Shown: piece after piece, positions 1 through 9,401 of the stretch | Numbering within the stretch: the first letter of the stretch is position 1 | Layout of the letters: every line of letters begins with the position of its first letter | Origin: Metallosphaera yellowstonensis MK1 | Lineage (GTDB): Archaea > Thermoproteota > Thermoprotei_A > Sulfolobales > Sulfolobaceae | Length of the DNA: 64,000 nt | Direction of reading: 5' to 3' | Assembly: GCF_000243315.1 (NCBI RefSeq) | Contig: NZ_JH597770.1 | Location: 479,740 to 543,739, forward strand | The notes under the pieces: generated by a model | Database searches by the model: none | What the model was told of the DNA's origin: nothing | The model's input: the letters and a program-made list of their open reading frames with translations, nothing else | Made by a program: the position numbers and the translations under genes

Positions 1-550
1 ACTATCGGAAGGACAAGCCTTAGACATGCAGTTTGAAGAACGATGGGACGTGACGGAGAGGGAGTACATAGAAATGGTGAGGAAGAAAACAGCTCAACTT
101 TTCGCCTGCTCCGCTTCTCTCGGAGGTATTATAGGAGGAGGTACTGAAAAGGATGTGAAGAACCTTTTCCTGTATGGAGAAAAGATAGGGATATCGTTCC
201 AAATAGTCGATGATATATTAGGACTTACTGCCGATGAAAGAGAGTTGGGGAAACCCGTCTATAGTGATCTGAGGGAAGGAAAGAAGACCATCTTATTAAT
301 AAAGGCCCTTAGGGACGCCAGCGAGGAAGAGCGGAAGAGAATACTAGCCGGTGTGAAAAGTAATGACCAAGGTAAACTCAGAGACGCAGCGTCACTGGTC
401 CTCACCATTTCCTTAGAGTATGCCACAAGACTTTCAGAGAGCTATAAGACCGAAGCTCTACAGGCCCTCTCTCTCGTCAAGAGTGATAACGAGGAAGTTA
501 AGAAGCTCCTGATGGAGGTAGCGGAATTAGTTACTAAAAGGCGGAAGTAA
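1..550 (+). CDS. Geranylgeranyl/polyprenyl diphosphate synthase, 3' part
   Basis: The gene enters from outside the window; the reading frame is open from base 2 and begins with the family motif GQALDM, so the 5' end is missing. It condenses isopentenyl diphosphate with allylic diphosphates to make the C20+ chains of archaeal ether lipids. The second Asp-rich region is present but short, reading VDDILGL near residues 61-67 of the visible part, followed by the GKPVYSDLREGKKT segment typical of trans-isoprenyl diphosphate synthases. It ends one base before the TTG start of the next gene, a sugar-phosphate transferase that also uses polyprenyl phosphate, so the two are probably co-transcribed. 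Chain length cannot be judged because the first Asp-rich motif lies outside the window. Confidence 0.9.
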   Translation, partial: LSEGQALDMQFEERWDVTEREYIEMVRKKTAQLFACSASLGGIIGGGTEKDVKNLFLYGEKIGISFQIVDDILGLTADERELGKPVYSDLREGKKTILLIKALRDASEEERKRILAGVKSNDQGKLRDAASLVLTISLEYATRLSESYKTEALQALSLVKSDNEEVKKLLMEVAELVTKRRK

Positions 551-551
551 G

Positions 552-1514
552 TTGTTAGATGTACTTGTTCCTTCGATAGTAGCCTTGGTTGTCACCCTTT
601 TTTCCACTCCATGGATACTCAAAGTTTCAAGGGAAAGAGGCTTCGTGGGCAAGGACGTAAATAAACCGGATAGGCCTGAGGTACCGTCTCTGGGAGGTCT
701 AGGGATACTGAGTGGCTTCATAGCCGGTAGCTTCACTTTACTAGTTGAGGATCCAGCGTTTGAAACTATAGTTTCGGCAGTCATGTTATCATCTCTTATA
801 ATAGGTCTCTTAGGTCTCTTAGACGACGTACTTAACCTGAAGCAATCTGTGAGGGCCATAATGCCCGTTTTCGCTTCGGTGCCGCTGGCTGTTTATAGCG
901 TGGGTCACTCAGTTATATCCATTCCTTTCGTAGGTCTGGTAAACTTTGGACTTCTCTATTACGTTATAATAGTTCCCGCAGCGTTAACCATAACCTCAAA
1001 TGCATTTAACATGCTGGAGGGCCTAAACGGACTGGGAACGGGGATGGGAGTGATAATGGCCGCAGCCCTGGCTTACATAGGGCTCAGGGGGAATGGAGTC
1101 ACATCAGAGGCGGGGGATTTAGCCATAATACTGGCAATAAGTCTGATCGCATTCCTTTACTTTAACAAGTATCCAGCTAAGATCTTCCTGGGAAACGTAG
1201 GGACCTATTTCATCGGCTCGGTGATAGGATCCATAGGTATTTCTGGATATATGCTGACCGCCTTAGCTGTCCTCTTTATACCCTATGTCATTGAGTTCGT
1301 ACTGAAGGCTAGGACTAAGTTTAAGGGAATCTCATTCGGGCAAGTGGATAATGACGGTTACATGCATTGGGACTCTTTTCCTAATTCGTTGACTCACGTG
1401 GTCATGAAAATGGGGAGAATGAGGGAGTATCAAGTGGTAGCGGTACTCTGGGGGATGGAACTAGTGTTTGCAATAGGTGCGGTAGTACTTCAGAGCACCG
1501 TCATAAGGATATAA
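552..1514 (+). CDS. AglH-like polyprenyl-phosphate GlcNAc-1-P transferase (GT4/MraY family)
   Basis: An integral membrane enzyme of 320 residues with about ten hydrophobic segments. It belongs to the MraY/WecA/GPT family, which transfers a sugar-1-phosphate to a polyprenyl phosphate; in Sulfolobales the member of this family (AglH) starts N-glycan assembly on dolichyl phosphate. Visible signatures are the acidic pair LLDDVLN near residue 95, the NAFNMLEGLNGL segment (Glu where many relatives have Asp) and the FLGNVGTYFIG segment. The start is a TTG one base after the stop of the prenyl synthase. Context (prenyl synthase upstream) supports a lipid-carrier function. The exact sugar is inferred, not seen. 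Confidence 0.85.
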   Translation: MLDVLVPSIVALVVTLFSTPWILKVSRERGFVGKDVNKPDRPEVPSLGGLGILSGFIAGSFTLLVEDPAFETIVSAVMLSSLIIGLLGLLDDVLNLKQSVRAIMPVFASVPLAVYSVGHSVISIPFVGLVNFGLLYYVIIVPAALTITSNAFNMLEGLNGLGTGMGVIMAAALAYIGLRGNGVTSEAGDLAIILAISLIAFLYFNKYPAKIFLGNVGTYFIGSVIGSIGISGYMLTALAVLFIPYVIEFVLKARTKFKGISFGQVDNDGYMHWDSFPNSLTHVVMKMGRMREYQVVAVLWGMELVFAIGAVVLQSTVIRI

Positions 1515-1590
1515 ATTAATATAGATGCAGTGTCCAAGCCCTCGTAAGATCATTAAATTTGTAATCAGAGTACATGGATGAGCTAGATAA

Positions 1591-1600
1591 GATTTTTATC
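1591..1600 (+). promoter_or_regulatory. TATA box of tRNA-Pro
   Basis: The T-rich block GATTTTTATC is centred about 28 bases before the first base of the mature tRNA, the normal archaeal TATA spacing. A second A/T stretch at 1606-1613 is too close to serve. Confidence 0.5.
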
Positions 1601-1623
1601 TAATGATAATTTAAGGTGTCAGA

Positions 1624-1699
1624 GGGGCCGTCGTCTAGCCTGGACTAAGATGCTAGGCTTGGGCCCTAGTGATCGCGGGTTCAAATCCCGCCGGCCCCA
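1624..1699 (+). tRNA. tRNA-Pro(UGG)
   Basis: A full cloverleaf can be drawn: acceptor GGGGCCG/CGGCCCC, D stem GTCT/AGAT, anticodon stem CTAGG/CCTAG with loop CTTGGGC (anticodon TGG), T stem GCGGG/CCCGC with loop TTCAAAT, and discriminator A. The CCA end is not encoded. No intron is needed to close the arms. Confidence 0.97.
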
Positions 1700-1751
1700 T
1701 TCTCCTTCCTTTGAGTCTCTTTCTGCAGCTGGACTCGGTCTTTAACACTAA

Positions 1752-1814
1752 TAGCAGTTATGCGACTATCCCCTAACTATCGCCCTGTCATCAAGGGAAA
1801 TCCAATAACCGCTA
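1752..1814. repeat. Small inverted-repeat element, copy C (63 bp)
   Basis: The ends TAGCAGTTATGCGACTA and AAATCCAATAACCGCTA are imperfect inverted repeats (about 12 of 17 pairs). An inner hairpin CCCT/AGGG surrounds the centre. It is flanked on both sides by the hexamer CACTAA (1746-1751 and 1815-1820), which looks like a target duplication. It is related along its length to the elements at 1869-1929 and 39777-39840. Confidence 0.7.
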
Positions 1815-1868
1815 CACTAAGTGTTATGCAAGCATGTTCTTCCTGATTTCCTTCCTTAATCTCCCTCA

Positions 1869-1929
1869 CAGCAATCATGGCCTTTGTTAAGTATAGCCTT
1901 AGAGTCAAGGCAAACTGCAACAACCGCTG
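1869..1929. repeat. Small inverted-repeat element, copy B (61 bp)
   Basis: It aligns end to end with the copy at 39777-39840 apart from a 3-base gap. It begins CAGCAATCATGG, ends ACAACCGCTG and carries the core hairpin GCCTT-agagtc-AAGGC, perfectly paired here. The terminal repeats have diverged more than in the other copies. It sits 55 bp after copy C, so the tRNA-Pro/tRNA-Asn spacer holds two copies in tandem. Confidence 0.7.
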
Positions 1930-2001
1930 TCCCTCACTTTGCTCTGGCGCGAATTTTGATGTGAGGGTGTAGGATAGCTTATCCTGTAGCTGAAAAGTTA
2001 G

Positions 2002-2074
2002 CGCCGCGGGGAGGACTCGAACCTCCGACCACCGGGTTAACAGCCCGGCGCTCTGCCAGCTGAGCTACCGCGGC
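2002..2074 (-). tRNA. tRNA-Asn(GUU)
   Basis: Read on the minus strand: acceptor GCCGCGG/CCGCGGC, D stem GCTC/GAGC, anticodon stem CCGGG/CCCGG with loop CTGTTAA (anticodon GTT), T stem GGAGG/CCTCC with loop TTCGAGT, discriminator G. CCA is not encoded. A TATA-like AGTTTTAAAT lies about 34 bases upstream (2104-2113). Confidence 0.97.
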
Positions 2075-2193
2075 ACGAGGCAAGAGATAAACCAAGATGA
2101 ACCATTTAAAACTTTCTCATACCCTATAGGACATAAAGTAAGAGCAACAATAAATTTAGGGACTAGGTACAAATTGTAGATATAAAAATTAAT

Positions 2194-2571
2194 TTATGTC
2201 TTGCCTACTATTTCGGATAGCCTCTTGAGAACCTCGTCCAGTACATCCTTTCCCTGTCCAGGATCTATCACAGCAGCTGCAGCTGCCCCCACTTGAAGAC
2301 CGCAGGCCTCTCCGATACCTTTCTTGGATGGAACGTAGATGTATGGTATTTTTTTCTCCTCACATAGTGGAGGTAAGTGGGCCACGATCTCTTCGGGTTG
2401 TACATCCTCAGCTATCAGCACCAGTTTAGCTTGTCCCCTCTCCACAGCTTTGGTAGCCTCATTGGTACCTTTCCTTATTTTGCCTGTCTCCTTTGCTTTC
2501 TTGAGGGCTTCAAGGGCTTTCTCCGCCAACTCAGGCGGTACGTCAAACTTAACATATGAAGGCTTGGCCAT
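2194..2571 (-). CDS. rpl7ae: Ribosomal protein L7Ae
   Basis: A protein of about 125 residues that binds kink-turn RNAs. In archaea L7Ae is part of the 50S subunit and also of box C/D and H/ACA RNPs and RNase P. The segment [22 protein letters not shown] is the family's RNA-binding signature, followed by [12 protein letters not shown]. Two ATGs are possible. The upstream one (2580) directly abuts the GAGGAGG Shine-Dalgarno, whereas the ATG at 2571 sits nine bases beyond it and gives the usual MAKPSYVKF start, so I chose the latter. The following minus-strand genes (GltX and others) lie behind a separate promoter region. Confidence 0.95.
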   Translation of the reverse strand: MAKPSYVKFDVPPELAEKALEALKKAKETGKIRKGTNEATKAVERGQAKLVLIAEDVQPEEIVAHLPPLCEEKKIPYIYVPSKKGIGEACGLQVGAAAAAVIDPGQGKDVLDEVLKRLSEIVGKT

Positions 2572-2632
2572 TGCGTTCATCCTCCTCTTGTATCGTCACG
2601 CTAGGTCACTTAGCATGGTACAAATAATAAAG

Positions 2633-4324
2633 TTAATCATGGGCATAAACCATCAGGAGTTTACCATCATTCCTATCGACTCTGCAGAATCCGTATCTGA
2701 TAAGTTGTACTACTTCTCCCTCATGTAAAGAACTCATATACCCTTCACCAAAGCCGTCCTCTGTTACAAGCTCTTGATTTGATATTGCCTTTAGCACCGT
2801 AACTGGTACTGCTTCAGACTTTTTCACCCATTGAACTATTGGTGCGTTAAACCTCTTGGCGGTCTCTAGACTCTCATCCAAGAACCTCAGGACATCTCCC
2901 TCCACTCTCACGTTGCATAACTCCAGGAGTCTAAGTACCCTTCCTTCCAATGCGTCTTCTGGGTCCAGAAATATCTCATCCCCTGGAGAGACTCTGATTT
3001 TCCTATACTCCTTCTTGCTAGGCGTTAGTGGGATGTTAGCTTCCATATCCTTTGGGATAAGTAACTTGAAGGACTTCTTATCCCTCACGAACATCAGTCT
3101 CTTCGCTGAGGGATCTAGTAGTTTCCTATTCATTGAGGCTAGATTATCAAAGCTAATGGTAGCGTCAGTCACCTTGAGACCTACTTCTATCATCAGTGAT
3201 CTCACAGTTTCGGGGAGAATACCCCTCCTCCTAAGCCCAGCGAGTGTGGGTAACCTTGGGTCGTCCCTTCCTGAGCCAGTTTCCATCAGACCCCTTATCT
3301 TAGATTTGCTCATCATGAACCCTTCTAGTTTGAGTCTACCGAATTCGAGAATTGTAGGGACCTCCCATCCCATGTAACTGTATATCCACCTCTGTTTGAG
3401 GGAGTTGCTCATGTGCTCCTTGGCTCTCAAGATGTGGGATACGTTGAAGTCGTGATCGTCTACCACCGTGGCGAAGTTGTAGGTCGGCCAGACCCTATAC
3501 TTATCCCCAGTGATAGGATGAGGATTCTTCATAGTATCTATTATCCTTAGCATTACCCAGTCCACTTGTGAGGGATCAGGACTTTTGGGATCGGTCTTTA
3601 TTCTCACCACGGCCTCGCCCTCGTTAAATTCTCCCTGAAGCATCTTCTCCCAAAGGTTAAGGTTTTCCTCAGGGGGCCTTTCCCTATGGGGATAACTCTG
3701 ATTTATCCTCTTCTCTCTCCAACTCCTGAAGTCGTCCTCAGTTCCCAGATCCACGTAGGCGTATCCCTTTTCCAGTAAAACCTTGGCGATCTCGTAGTAT
3801 CTCTCCATTCTGCTCGAGGCGGAGAACTCCATGTCCCAATTTATCCCTAACCACTTAAGATCCTCCCTTATCCATTGATAAGCCTCCAGCAGTGGTTTCT
3901 TTACCTTAGGATCTGTGTCGTCGAAGCGAAGTATGAACTTACCTCCATACATCTTAGCGTATTCGTGGGAAAGGACTGCAGCCCTGGCGTTCCCTAAATG
4001 GATAGGTCCGTCTGGATTAGGAGCGAATCTAGTTGTTACTGTTCCCTTAACGTTCGGTAAGGGGGGGAGGATCTTCTTTTTCTCTTCTTTTTTCTCCTCC
4101 ATGACTTCAGGATATCTTTGAATTTCCCTCATCTGATCTTCAAGGGGCATGGAATTTACCCTTTCCACTACTTTCTTGGCCATTTCAACGACTTCCTTAA
4201 CTTTAGCCTTGAGATCAGGCCTCTCAGCCAGAACTTTACTCACCACTGGACCCACTTGAGCTCTGCCTTCATGTTTCACCGCATTAGCTAATGCGTGTTT
4301 ATAGATTATCTCCTCTAATTCCAA
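2633..4324 (-). CDS. gltX: Glutamyl-tRNA synthetase, archaeal type
   Basis: A class I aminoacyl-tRNA synthetase of 563 residues that charges tRNA-Glu. Archaeal enzymes of this group usually also mischarge tRNA-Gln for the GatDE amidotransferase (family knowledge; the discrimination is not readable here). An N-terminal helical region of about 85 residues, ending in a Glu/Lys-rich linker, precedes the catalytic core, which begins [15 protein letters not shown] (HIGH motif at about 108-111). The KMSKS equivalent is MMSKSKI. The GlnRS-like beta-barrel C-terminal half fits the archaeal/eukaryal type. The start is TTG, three bases after the stop of the phosphatase gene, so translation is probably coupled. 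Confidence 0.95.
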   Translation of the reverse strand: MELEEIIYKHALANAVKHEGRAQVGPVVSKVLAERPDLKAKVKEVVEMAKKVVERVNSMPLEDQMREIQRYPEVMEEKKEEKKKILPPLPNVKGTVTTRFAPNPDGPIHLGNARAAVLSHEYAKMYGGKFILRFDDTDPKVKKPLLEAYQWIREDLKWLGINWDMEFSASSRMERYYEIAKVLLEKGYAYVDLGTEDDFRSWREKRINQSYPHRERPPEENLNLWEKMLQGEFNEGEAVVRIKTDPKSPDPSQVDWVMLRIIDTMKNPHPITGDKYRVWPTYNFATVVDDHDFNVSHILRAKEHMSNSLKQRWIYSYMGWEVPTILEFGRLKLEGFMMSKSKIRGLMETGSGRDDPRLPTLAGLRRRGILPETVRSLMIEVGLKVTDATISFDNLASMNRKLLDPSAKRLMFVRDKKSFKLLIPKDMEANIPLTPSKKEYRKIRVSPGDEIFLDPEDALEGRVLRLLELCNVRVEGDVLRFLDESLETAKRFNAPIVQWVKKSEAVPVTVLKAISNQELVTEDGFGEGYMSSLHEGEVVQLIRYGFCRVDRNDGKLLMVYAHD

Positions 4325-4327
4325 CTT

Positions 4328-5002
4328 TCACTCCCTCGTCAGACTGTCTATGAACTCCTTTACCCCATCACCACTCTTTAACTTTAGCGTGAAGTTAGCT
4401 ACTCTTTTCAAGTTCTCATCTGCGTTAGCTACAGCTACTCTCACACCAGCAATCTCCAGCATTTCTATATCTGTAGCAGAGTCGCCTATGGCCGCGACGT
4501 CCTCACTCTTAACTCCCAATACGTTGAGCAGTTTTTTGACCCCCGCACCTTTACCTCCAGGTCTCCCAGAGATGTGGAGAGCGTAACCGCTGGACTGAAT
4601 ACTCACTCCTTTTTCTTCTGCCCACTTTCTCATGTCGTCCGTTATCACCGGTGGCGTGAAACCAAAGTCATATCTTCTGTACTCGTTTTGCCAACTTTCC
4701 TTTAGTTTGAACTTATCTCTGAATTCCTCAACAAGTACCTTGGGTAATGGAGTACAGACCGGGAAGATATTACCTTGATAATACACGAGGCAACCGTTTT
4801 CCGCAACGACTCCCCCAGAGAAACCCAGATAGTTGTACAGCCCCCTTAATACAGGATACGAATTTCCGCTCACTAGTGCTACCTTTATTCCCTTAGCTTC
4901 GGCCTTTCTAAGGGCCTCAATAGCCTCTAGGTTTAATAGGTAACTACCTCTGTCTTCTGTCAGAGTACCGTCTAGATCCGTTAGAATAACACGAACCTTC
5001 AA
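4328..5002 (-). CDS. pgp: Phosphoglycolate phosphatase (HAD superfamily)
   Basis: A haloacid dehalogenase-type phosphatase of 224 residues. The nucleophile motif DLDGTLT is at residues 9-15, motif II is VALVSGNS, the Lys of motif III lies in [11 protein letters not shown], and motif IV is [10 protein letters not shown]. Length and cap arrangement match the archaeal phosphoglycolate phosphatase (TIGR01487-type), which removes phosphate from 2-phosphoglycolate; a broader sugar-phosphatase activity is possible. The start is a TTG overlapping the TGA stop of the HD-domain gene upstream, so the two are translationally coupled. Confidence 0.85.
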   Translation of the reverse strand: MKVRVILTDLDGTLTEDRGSYLLNLEAIEALRKAEAKGIKVALVSGNSYPVLRGLYNYLGFSGGVVAENGCLVYYQGNIFPVCTPLPKVLVEEFRDKFKLKESWQNEYRRYDFGFTPPVITDDMRKWAEEKGVSIQSSGYALHISGRPGGKGAGVKKLLNVLGVKSEDVAAIGDSATDIEMLEIAGVRVAVANADENLKRVANFTLKLKSGDGVKEFIDSLTRE

Positions 5003-6171
5003 ACTAGTTCCCTTGCCCTTTTCACAAATTCCCTGTCTACATAAACTCTCCTAAGCGTTAAGGAAGAGGGTATCCTGTTCAGGAGGGAGGGGTAAGATTG
5101 GAGTCCTATTTCCTTGCCCTTGGAGATAACCTTTATCTTGTCCTTGTTCATGATGGAGATAGTCTCCTCAAAGGGGTAGATTGATTCCCTTGGAATTCCT
5201 CCCCTCTCCAACCTTTCAGTTATCTCTTCTAGATTTCCAGGGGAACCGCCGTCATAGTTTATCTCCTCATAAATTACTTTGGGTCCCCTCCGGTCCAAAA
5301 AGTCCTTTATCATTTGCCCTAGATCCGAATTTGGATTTTCGGAATAACATCTGTATAGAGCACCGAAGAGCCACTCATCGTCCCAATAAGGAAAAGAGTT
5401 CGATGAGATCATCTCCACGACGGAGCTAGGATCTCTCATTTCCGTCTCACACTCCTCCACTAGCCTGGAGTAAATGCTCCTCAGAAGAAGCTCGTAACCC
5501 AATATCGTCTTGTGGTAATATACTGCCTGGTACATATGAAGTCTCGCAATGTAAAAGTTTTCAAGGCTTATCATGCCTTTATCCAGGACGGAGATACCGT
5601 CCTCCCGATAATTGACAGTGAAAATTAGCCTGTCCAAATCGATGTGTCCCAGCTGAACGCCGCTATGCCTTGAGTCCCTCACTAGGTAATCCATCCTGTC
5701 CACGTCCACTTCTCCATCTACTATAGAAGTCATTAAACCATTTCCGTCGAATATGGTTCTGAGTCTTTTTGGGTCTATCCCTGCATCTTCGATCTCGTCT
5801 CCCAGAGAGCTGTGAAGTATATACGCTCTCACATCCTTGTTACTAAGTCCCTTCTTAATATAGTACCCCTCCACAGCATGGCTGAAGGGGAACTGGCCTA
5901 TATCATGGATGAGTGAGGTTACCTTAACTAACTCTAATTCTTCTTGGCTGAGAACTCCTTCGTTGACTAGTCGGGAACCTATTTTATTGGCCAACTGATA
6001 CGTCCCGAGAGAATGACTGAACCTAGTGTGAGTAGCACCTGGATACACAATAAATGCTAAACTCGTCTGTCTAATTCTTCTCAGCCTTTGCATTACTGGG
6101 GTGTCTAAGATCTTAACTGCTATATCGTCTAACTCTATATTTCCGTGGATCTCATCAAAGATCCTCTTCAT
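4999..6171 (-). CDS. HD-domain phosphohydrolase, dGTPase/SAMHD1-like
   Basis: A 390-residue metal-dependent phosphohydrolase. Metal ligands are visible as [11 protein letters not shown] (near 50), [13 protein letters not shown] (near 88) and a later Asp in [16 protein letters not shown], the arrangement of the dGTPase/SAMHD1 branch. Relatives hydrolyse dNTPs or nucleotides; the substrate here is unknown. It is the first gene of a run leading into the phosphatase and GltX, with a promoter in the 30-base gap before the 5S rRNA gene. A housekeeping role in nucleotide pool control is the simplest reading. Confidence 0.85.
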   Translation of the reverse strand: MKRIFDEIHGNIELDDIAVKILDTPVMQRLRRIRQTSLAFIVYPGATHTRFSHSLGTYQLANKIGSRLVNEGVLSQEELELVKVTSLIHDIGQFPFSHAVEGYYIKKGLSNKDVRAYILHSSLGDEIEDAGIDPKRLRTIFDGNGLMTSIVDGEVDVDRMDYLVRDSRHSGVQLGHIDLDRLIFTVNYREDGISVLDKGMISLENFYIARLHMYQAVYYHKTILGYELLLRSIYSRLVEECETEMRDPSSVVEMISSNSFPYWDDEWLFGALYRCYSENPNSDLGQMIKDFLDRRGPKVIYEEINYDGGSPGNLEEITERLERGGIPRESIYPFEETISIMNKDKIKVISKGKEIGLQSYPSLLNRIPSSLTLRRVYVDREFVKRARELV

Positions 6172-6201
6172 GTTCTACAATAGAACCAATATTAAATATA
6201 A

Positions 6202-6324
6202 GTCCATCCCAGCTTGGTGGCGCTGCGGGCCCTTTCGGATCCCACCGCACCGCCAACGCAGGGGACTTAACTTCCGGGTTCGAGATGAGACCGGGTGTTG
6301 CCCCCCTGCTATGGCCGGGTGGAC
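6202..6324 (-). rRNA. 5S ribosomal RNA
   Basis: Read on the minus strand, it starts GTCCACCCGGCCATAGC, contains the conserved loops CAACACCCGG and TCGAACCCGGAAGTTAAG, and ends AAGCTGGGATGGAC, which pairs with the 5' end to form helix I. The length of about 123 bases fits Sulfolobales 5S. It stands alone, with no 16S/23S nearby, as usual in this order. Terminal positions may be off by a base or two. Confidence 0.95.
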
Positions 6325-6344
6325 AACTAATAGAGACCTCAACT

Positions 6345-6356
6345 ATCTTAAAAAAT
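6345..6356 (-). promoter_or_regulatory. TATA box of the 5S rRNA gene
   Basis: On the minus strand this reads ATTTTTTAAGAT and is centred 26 bases before the 5' end of the 5S RNA. It overlaps the stop codon region of the small Cys-protein gene, so the 5S promoter is embedded in the end of that gene. Confidence 0.6.
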
Positions 6357-6550
6357 TATTTCTTCTGGTTTAGCGTCTCAGCATAGATGCCAGCTATGTA
6401 AAGTGGTCCGTTGTCCTTGGGACAATTACCTACTAACTTAAGTACGAAGTCTCCCACCTGAAAATCCCTTTCCTGAGTATAGTCACACTGCATACATTTC
6501 ACTACAGTTTTCACTTTCAAGACCTGCTTAGAATCCGCACTTATGGCCAT
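6356..6550 (-). CDS. Small conserved Cys-containing protein
   Basis: A 64-residue protein with a CMQC pair at 19-22 and a third Cys at 43 in GNCPKDNG, resembling a minimal or decayed zinc ribbon. The middle is beta-rich (TVVKCMQCDYTQERDFQVGDFV). I do not recognise a functional family. It follows the DUF1512 gene by six bases on the same strand, so the two are probably one transcription unit. Its stop codon region carries the 5S promoter. It may bind a metal or RNA, but that is inference from the Cys pair only. Confidence 0.7.
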   Translation of the reverse strand: MAISADSKQVLKVKTVVKCMQCDYTQERDFQVGDFVLKLVGNCPKDNGPLYIAGIYAETLNQKK

Positions 6551-6556
6551 GTCACA

Positions 6557-7702
6557 TCACTGGGCTATTCCCGCTGTATTTCCGACTCCCACTAGTACTA
6601 CTGTACTTCCAGGCTTTGTCCTCTCTAGAATTATCCTCTTAACGTAGTCTATCACTTTGTCAGCGGCTTGGTATACCTCCTTTCTCATCTCAGTTATTGC
6701 CTCTTCCATGCTCATCTTGACTATTACAGCGTCTATAGGTATCCCGTACTTTACGGCAACCCTCTCTATAGCTATCTTTTCAGGCCCTGGATCTCCCATT
6801 GCCACACCCATTCCTTCAGCTATCGTTCCTGTTTCCTCGCCTTCAAGTTTTAGTGCCGCATCTACTGTTATTATCCTTGACACCTTCCCACCTTCCCTTT
6901 CTATTACATTTTGTACACCCTCTCCAGGTGTTCCCACCGTAGCCATAGGACCTTCGGCCTTCACTACCACCAACTTTCTTCCCTCGAATTCCAGGGTTCC
7001 CGCAATAGTATCTTTGCTTACAGTGAACTTTTGACTAGACTTCATCAGGAACTTGGAGGCTACCAAGGGACCCAATCCATCACCTATGGGTATGCCTTGA
7101 AGGAATACCTTCTGGGCCTTCGAGTAGGCCTCTGCGTATTTTACGTATATAGGGGCCACCATCTGTAACTGATACATTATCATTATGCTGTTCAATTTCT
7201 TGGCCATTATCAGATAATGTCTTATTACTTTGAAGATTAAGTTCAGCGCGTTTACAACTTCTGCTGATATCTCTATTTGACTTCTCGTCATGGGATCTAG
7301 GTTGGGATTAGCAGACATGATCATTTCCCTTACTGTATCCTCATTTGATCTCATGAGTAGCTTCATCCTGTTTATGATGTCCGTAGGTTCAATGGAGACC
7401 GGATCTATTACGAATCTGTCTATAACTCTATCTAAGAATGCCTTGGGATCTGGAAAACCCTTCTCCTTCAGAAGTTTCTCAGTGATGCTTTTAGAATCCT
7501 TCAGATAGTTTTCGATCATTTGTAACTTCTGTTCAACATCTCTACTAAGGAACATTATTTGGGTCTTCTGTTGAACTCCTGGGAAGAACGAAAGAGCAAG
7601 TAGGGCAATGAAAAAGATATAGAAGATGTACGAGAATGCTAGAGCTGCCCCATTTTGAGAACCTTGACTGCTCGCCTGAGCAAGAACTATTATTAAGCTC
7701 AT
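6557..7702 (-). CDS. DUF1512 family membrane-anchored protein
   Basis: A 381-residue protein with one N-terminal hydrophobic segment (about 22-42, [20 protein letters not shown]) and a long soluble domain with Gly-rich loops ([36 protein letters not shown]). It matches the archaeal DUF1512 family, which has no established function. The C-terminal part, ending [14 protein letters not shown], suggests a nucleotide- or ligand-binding fold, but I see no Walker motif. It forms a probable two-gene unit with the small Cys protein downstream. Confidence 0.75.
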   Translation of the reverse strand: MSLIIVLAQASSQGSQNGAALAFSYIFYIFFIALLALSFFPGVQQKTQIMFLSRDVEQKLQMIENYLKDSKSITEKLLKEKGFPDPKAFLDRVIDRFVIDPVSIEPTDIINRMKLLMRSNEDTVREMIMSANPNLDPMTRSQIEISAEVVNALNLIFKVIRHYLIMAKKLNSIMIMYQLQMVAPIYVKYAEAYSKAQKVFLQGIPIGDGLGPLVASKFLMKSSQKFTVSKDTIAGTLEFEGRKLVVVKAEGPMATVGTPGEGVQNVIEREGGKVSRIITVDAALKLEGEETGTIAEGMGVAMGDPGPEKIAIERVAVKYGIPIDAVIVKMSMEEAITEMRKEVYQAADKVIDYVKRIILERTKPGSTVVLVGVGNTAGIAQ

Positions 7703-7766
7703 CTTAATCCATTGGTATAGTCAAGGCTTAAGAGAAATTAAACTTTTATCAAACTACCTAAAATCC

Positions 7767-8660
7767 CTAAGTTAGAATTGTTGCTCCCTGAGAGTCCACG
7801 TAGACAGTGTGCTCTGCTTGGCTTACAAGTCCGCCCTTAACTTCAACTAGGATAGGATACCCGTGAAGAACGCCTTTCCTAGATAGAGACTTCAGGGCCT
7901 GTCTTATCTCCTCTTTAGTACCTAGGTCAGAGAGCCACCTTTCACTAAAGGGTAGAGTTTTAAATCTTCTCTGTATTTCGTCGACTATCCTCTTCTCGAA
8001 TTCGGTTAGACCTCTCGAGTTTGGATTCCTCAACGCATAGATAGTCGTCTCCTTACCTTCTATTACCTCACCACCTCCATCCGTGGCGAAGGGTTCTATG
8101 GCGTAAGTGCTCCCAGAGGCTATCCTCCCACTGGTTCTCTCGTATATGTTGGGTACAAAGACTCCGGCATGAAGTTCGAACCTCCTGATCAGATGTCCTC
8201 CCAAGTTTCTAATTGGTTTAAAACCATTCATTTTTATTACCCTCTCTATTATTTTTCCTATGTCAGCTAGTGAAACTCCAGGCCTAAAGTTAGATATGGC
8301 AGCGGTTAGGGCGTCCCTAGAGGCGGTAGCCAATCTCTCTAGTTTCTCGTCTAGAAAGACTGTTATCGCAGTATCAGTGATGTAGCCTTCTATGTGAGCT
8401 CCAACGTCTAACTTAACTATAGCGCCATCTGGAATTATTTTTTCGTCACCAATGACCGGACTATAATGGGCAGCCTCGTTGTTGATGGACAGGTTACAGG
8501 GGAAGGCAGGCCGAGCTCCACTCTCGATAATGATCTTCTCTACAGTTTCACAGACATCAATCACCCTTGCACCAGGTTTTATGAGTTTAGCCCCAGCGTC
8601 TCTAGCCTTAGCAGATATGACTCCTGCAGCCTTAACTAACTTTAGCTCGTCCTCACTCAT
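7767..8660 (-). CDS. map: Methionine aminopeptidase, type II
   Basis: It removes the initiator Met from nascent proteins. The five metal ligands of the pita-bread fold are visible: Asp in [10 protein letters not shown], Asp in YITDTAITV, His in FELHAGVF, Glu in AIEPFAT and Glu in SQAEHTVYV, with the substrate His in NNEAAHYSP. An inserted helical region before the last Glu makes it type II. The start is taken as the ATG at 8660; a GTG one codon upstream is equally in frame. An A/T-rich block at 8681-8695 provides a promoter and is shared with the divergent UPF0173 gene. Confidence 0.95.
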   Translation of the reverse strand: MSEDELKLVKAAGVISAKARDAGAKLIKPGARVIDVCETVEKIIIESGARPAFPCNLSINNEAAHYSPVIGDEKIIPDGAIVKLDVGAHIEGYITDTAITVFLDEKLERLATASRDALTAAISNFRPGVSLADIGKIIERVIKMNGFKPIRNLGGHLIRRFELHAGVFVPNIYERTSGRIASGSTYAIEPFATDGGGEVIEGKETTIYALRNPNSRGLTEFEKRIVDEIQRRFKTLPFSERWLSDLGTKEEIRQALKSLSRKGVLHGYPILVEVKGGLVSQAEHTVYVDSQGATILT

Positions 8661-8680
8661 CACTCATGTCTACATGAATG

Positions 8681-8695
8681 AAATTTTTATTTTTA
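8681..8695. promoter_or_regulatory. Shared A/T-rich promoter between map and the UPF0173 gene
   Basis: AAATTTTTATTTTTA lies about 30 bases before the plus-strand ATG (8720) and about 25 before the minus-strand start (8660). It can be read as a TATA element in both directions. Confidence 0.4.
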
Positions 8696-8719
8696 GTCCA
8701 TAAAGGGATCTGATGACTC

Positions 8720-9400
8720 ATGGCTCACCTAAGGTGGTTTGGTCACGCAGCAGTGGAATTAGGTCTTTCGGGCAGGAGAGTGGTGATAGATCCCTTGATT
8801 AAGGAAAATCCGCTGTCTCCAGTCAAGCTAAGTTACTTCTCTGGAGTGGACGTGATAGGAGTTACACACGATCATTACGATCATCTCGGGGACGCAGTGG
8901 AGATAATGAAGCATAACGACAAGTCTGTCCTATTTGCTACATACGATTTGGAGGAATACCTAGTGTCGGAGCACAAGTTGGATTGGAACAGGGTTATTCC
9001 AGCCAACGTTGGAGGTTACGTGGAGTACTCGGGATTGAGGTTGGCACTCACGAAAGCGGTGCATTCCAGCAAGCACAGTGACCCCACAGGGATCGTCGTG
9101 AACGGAGACGATATAACGGTTTATCATGCAGGGGACACAGGATTGTTCGAGGACATGAGGTTAATCGGAGAAATATTTAGACCAGACTACGTCCTCCTCC
9201 CAATAGGAGGAAGGTTTACCATGGATCCTAAACAGGCAGTCATGGCTGTGGAGATGTTGAGGCCTAGGAAGGGAGCCATCCCAATACACTTCAATACGTG
9301 GGACATGATCAAGGTGGATCCACAGGATTTCGCCAAGGGAGTGAAAGAGAAAGGTTATACACCTATAATCCTCCAGCCGGGACAGAGCATAGAGTTGTAG
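8720..9400 (+). CDS. UPF0173 metal-dependent hydrolase (metallo-beta-lactamase fold)
   Basis: A 226-residue member of the UPF0173/YtkL group. The metal-binding motif is [10 protein letters not shown] near 50-59, with further ligands His in [11 protein letters not shown], Asp in YHAGDTGLF and a late His in PIHFNTW. The substrate of the family is not established. It precedes pheS by one base and may be co-transcribed with pheST. Confidence 0.9.
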   Translation: MAHLRWFGHAAVELGLSGRRVVIDPLIKENPLSPVKLSYFSGVDVIGVTHDHYDHLGDAVEIMKHNDKSVLFATYDLEEYLVSEHKLDWNRVIPANVGGYVEYSGLRLALTKAVHSSKHSDPTGIVVNGDDITVYHAGDTGLFEDMRLIGEIFRPDYVLLPIGGRFTMDPKQAVMAVEMLRPRKGAIPIHFNTWDMIKVDPQDFAKGVKEKGYTPIILQPGQSIEL

Positions 9401-9401
9401 T

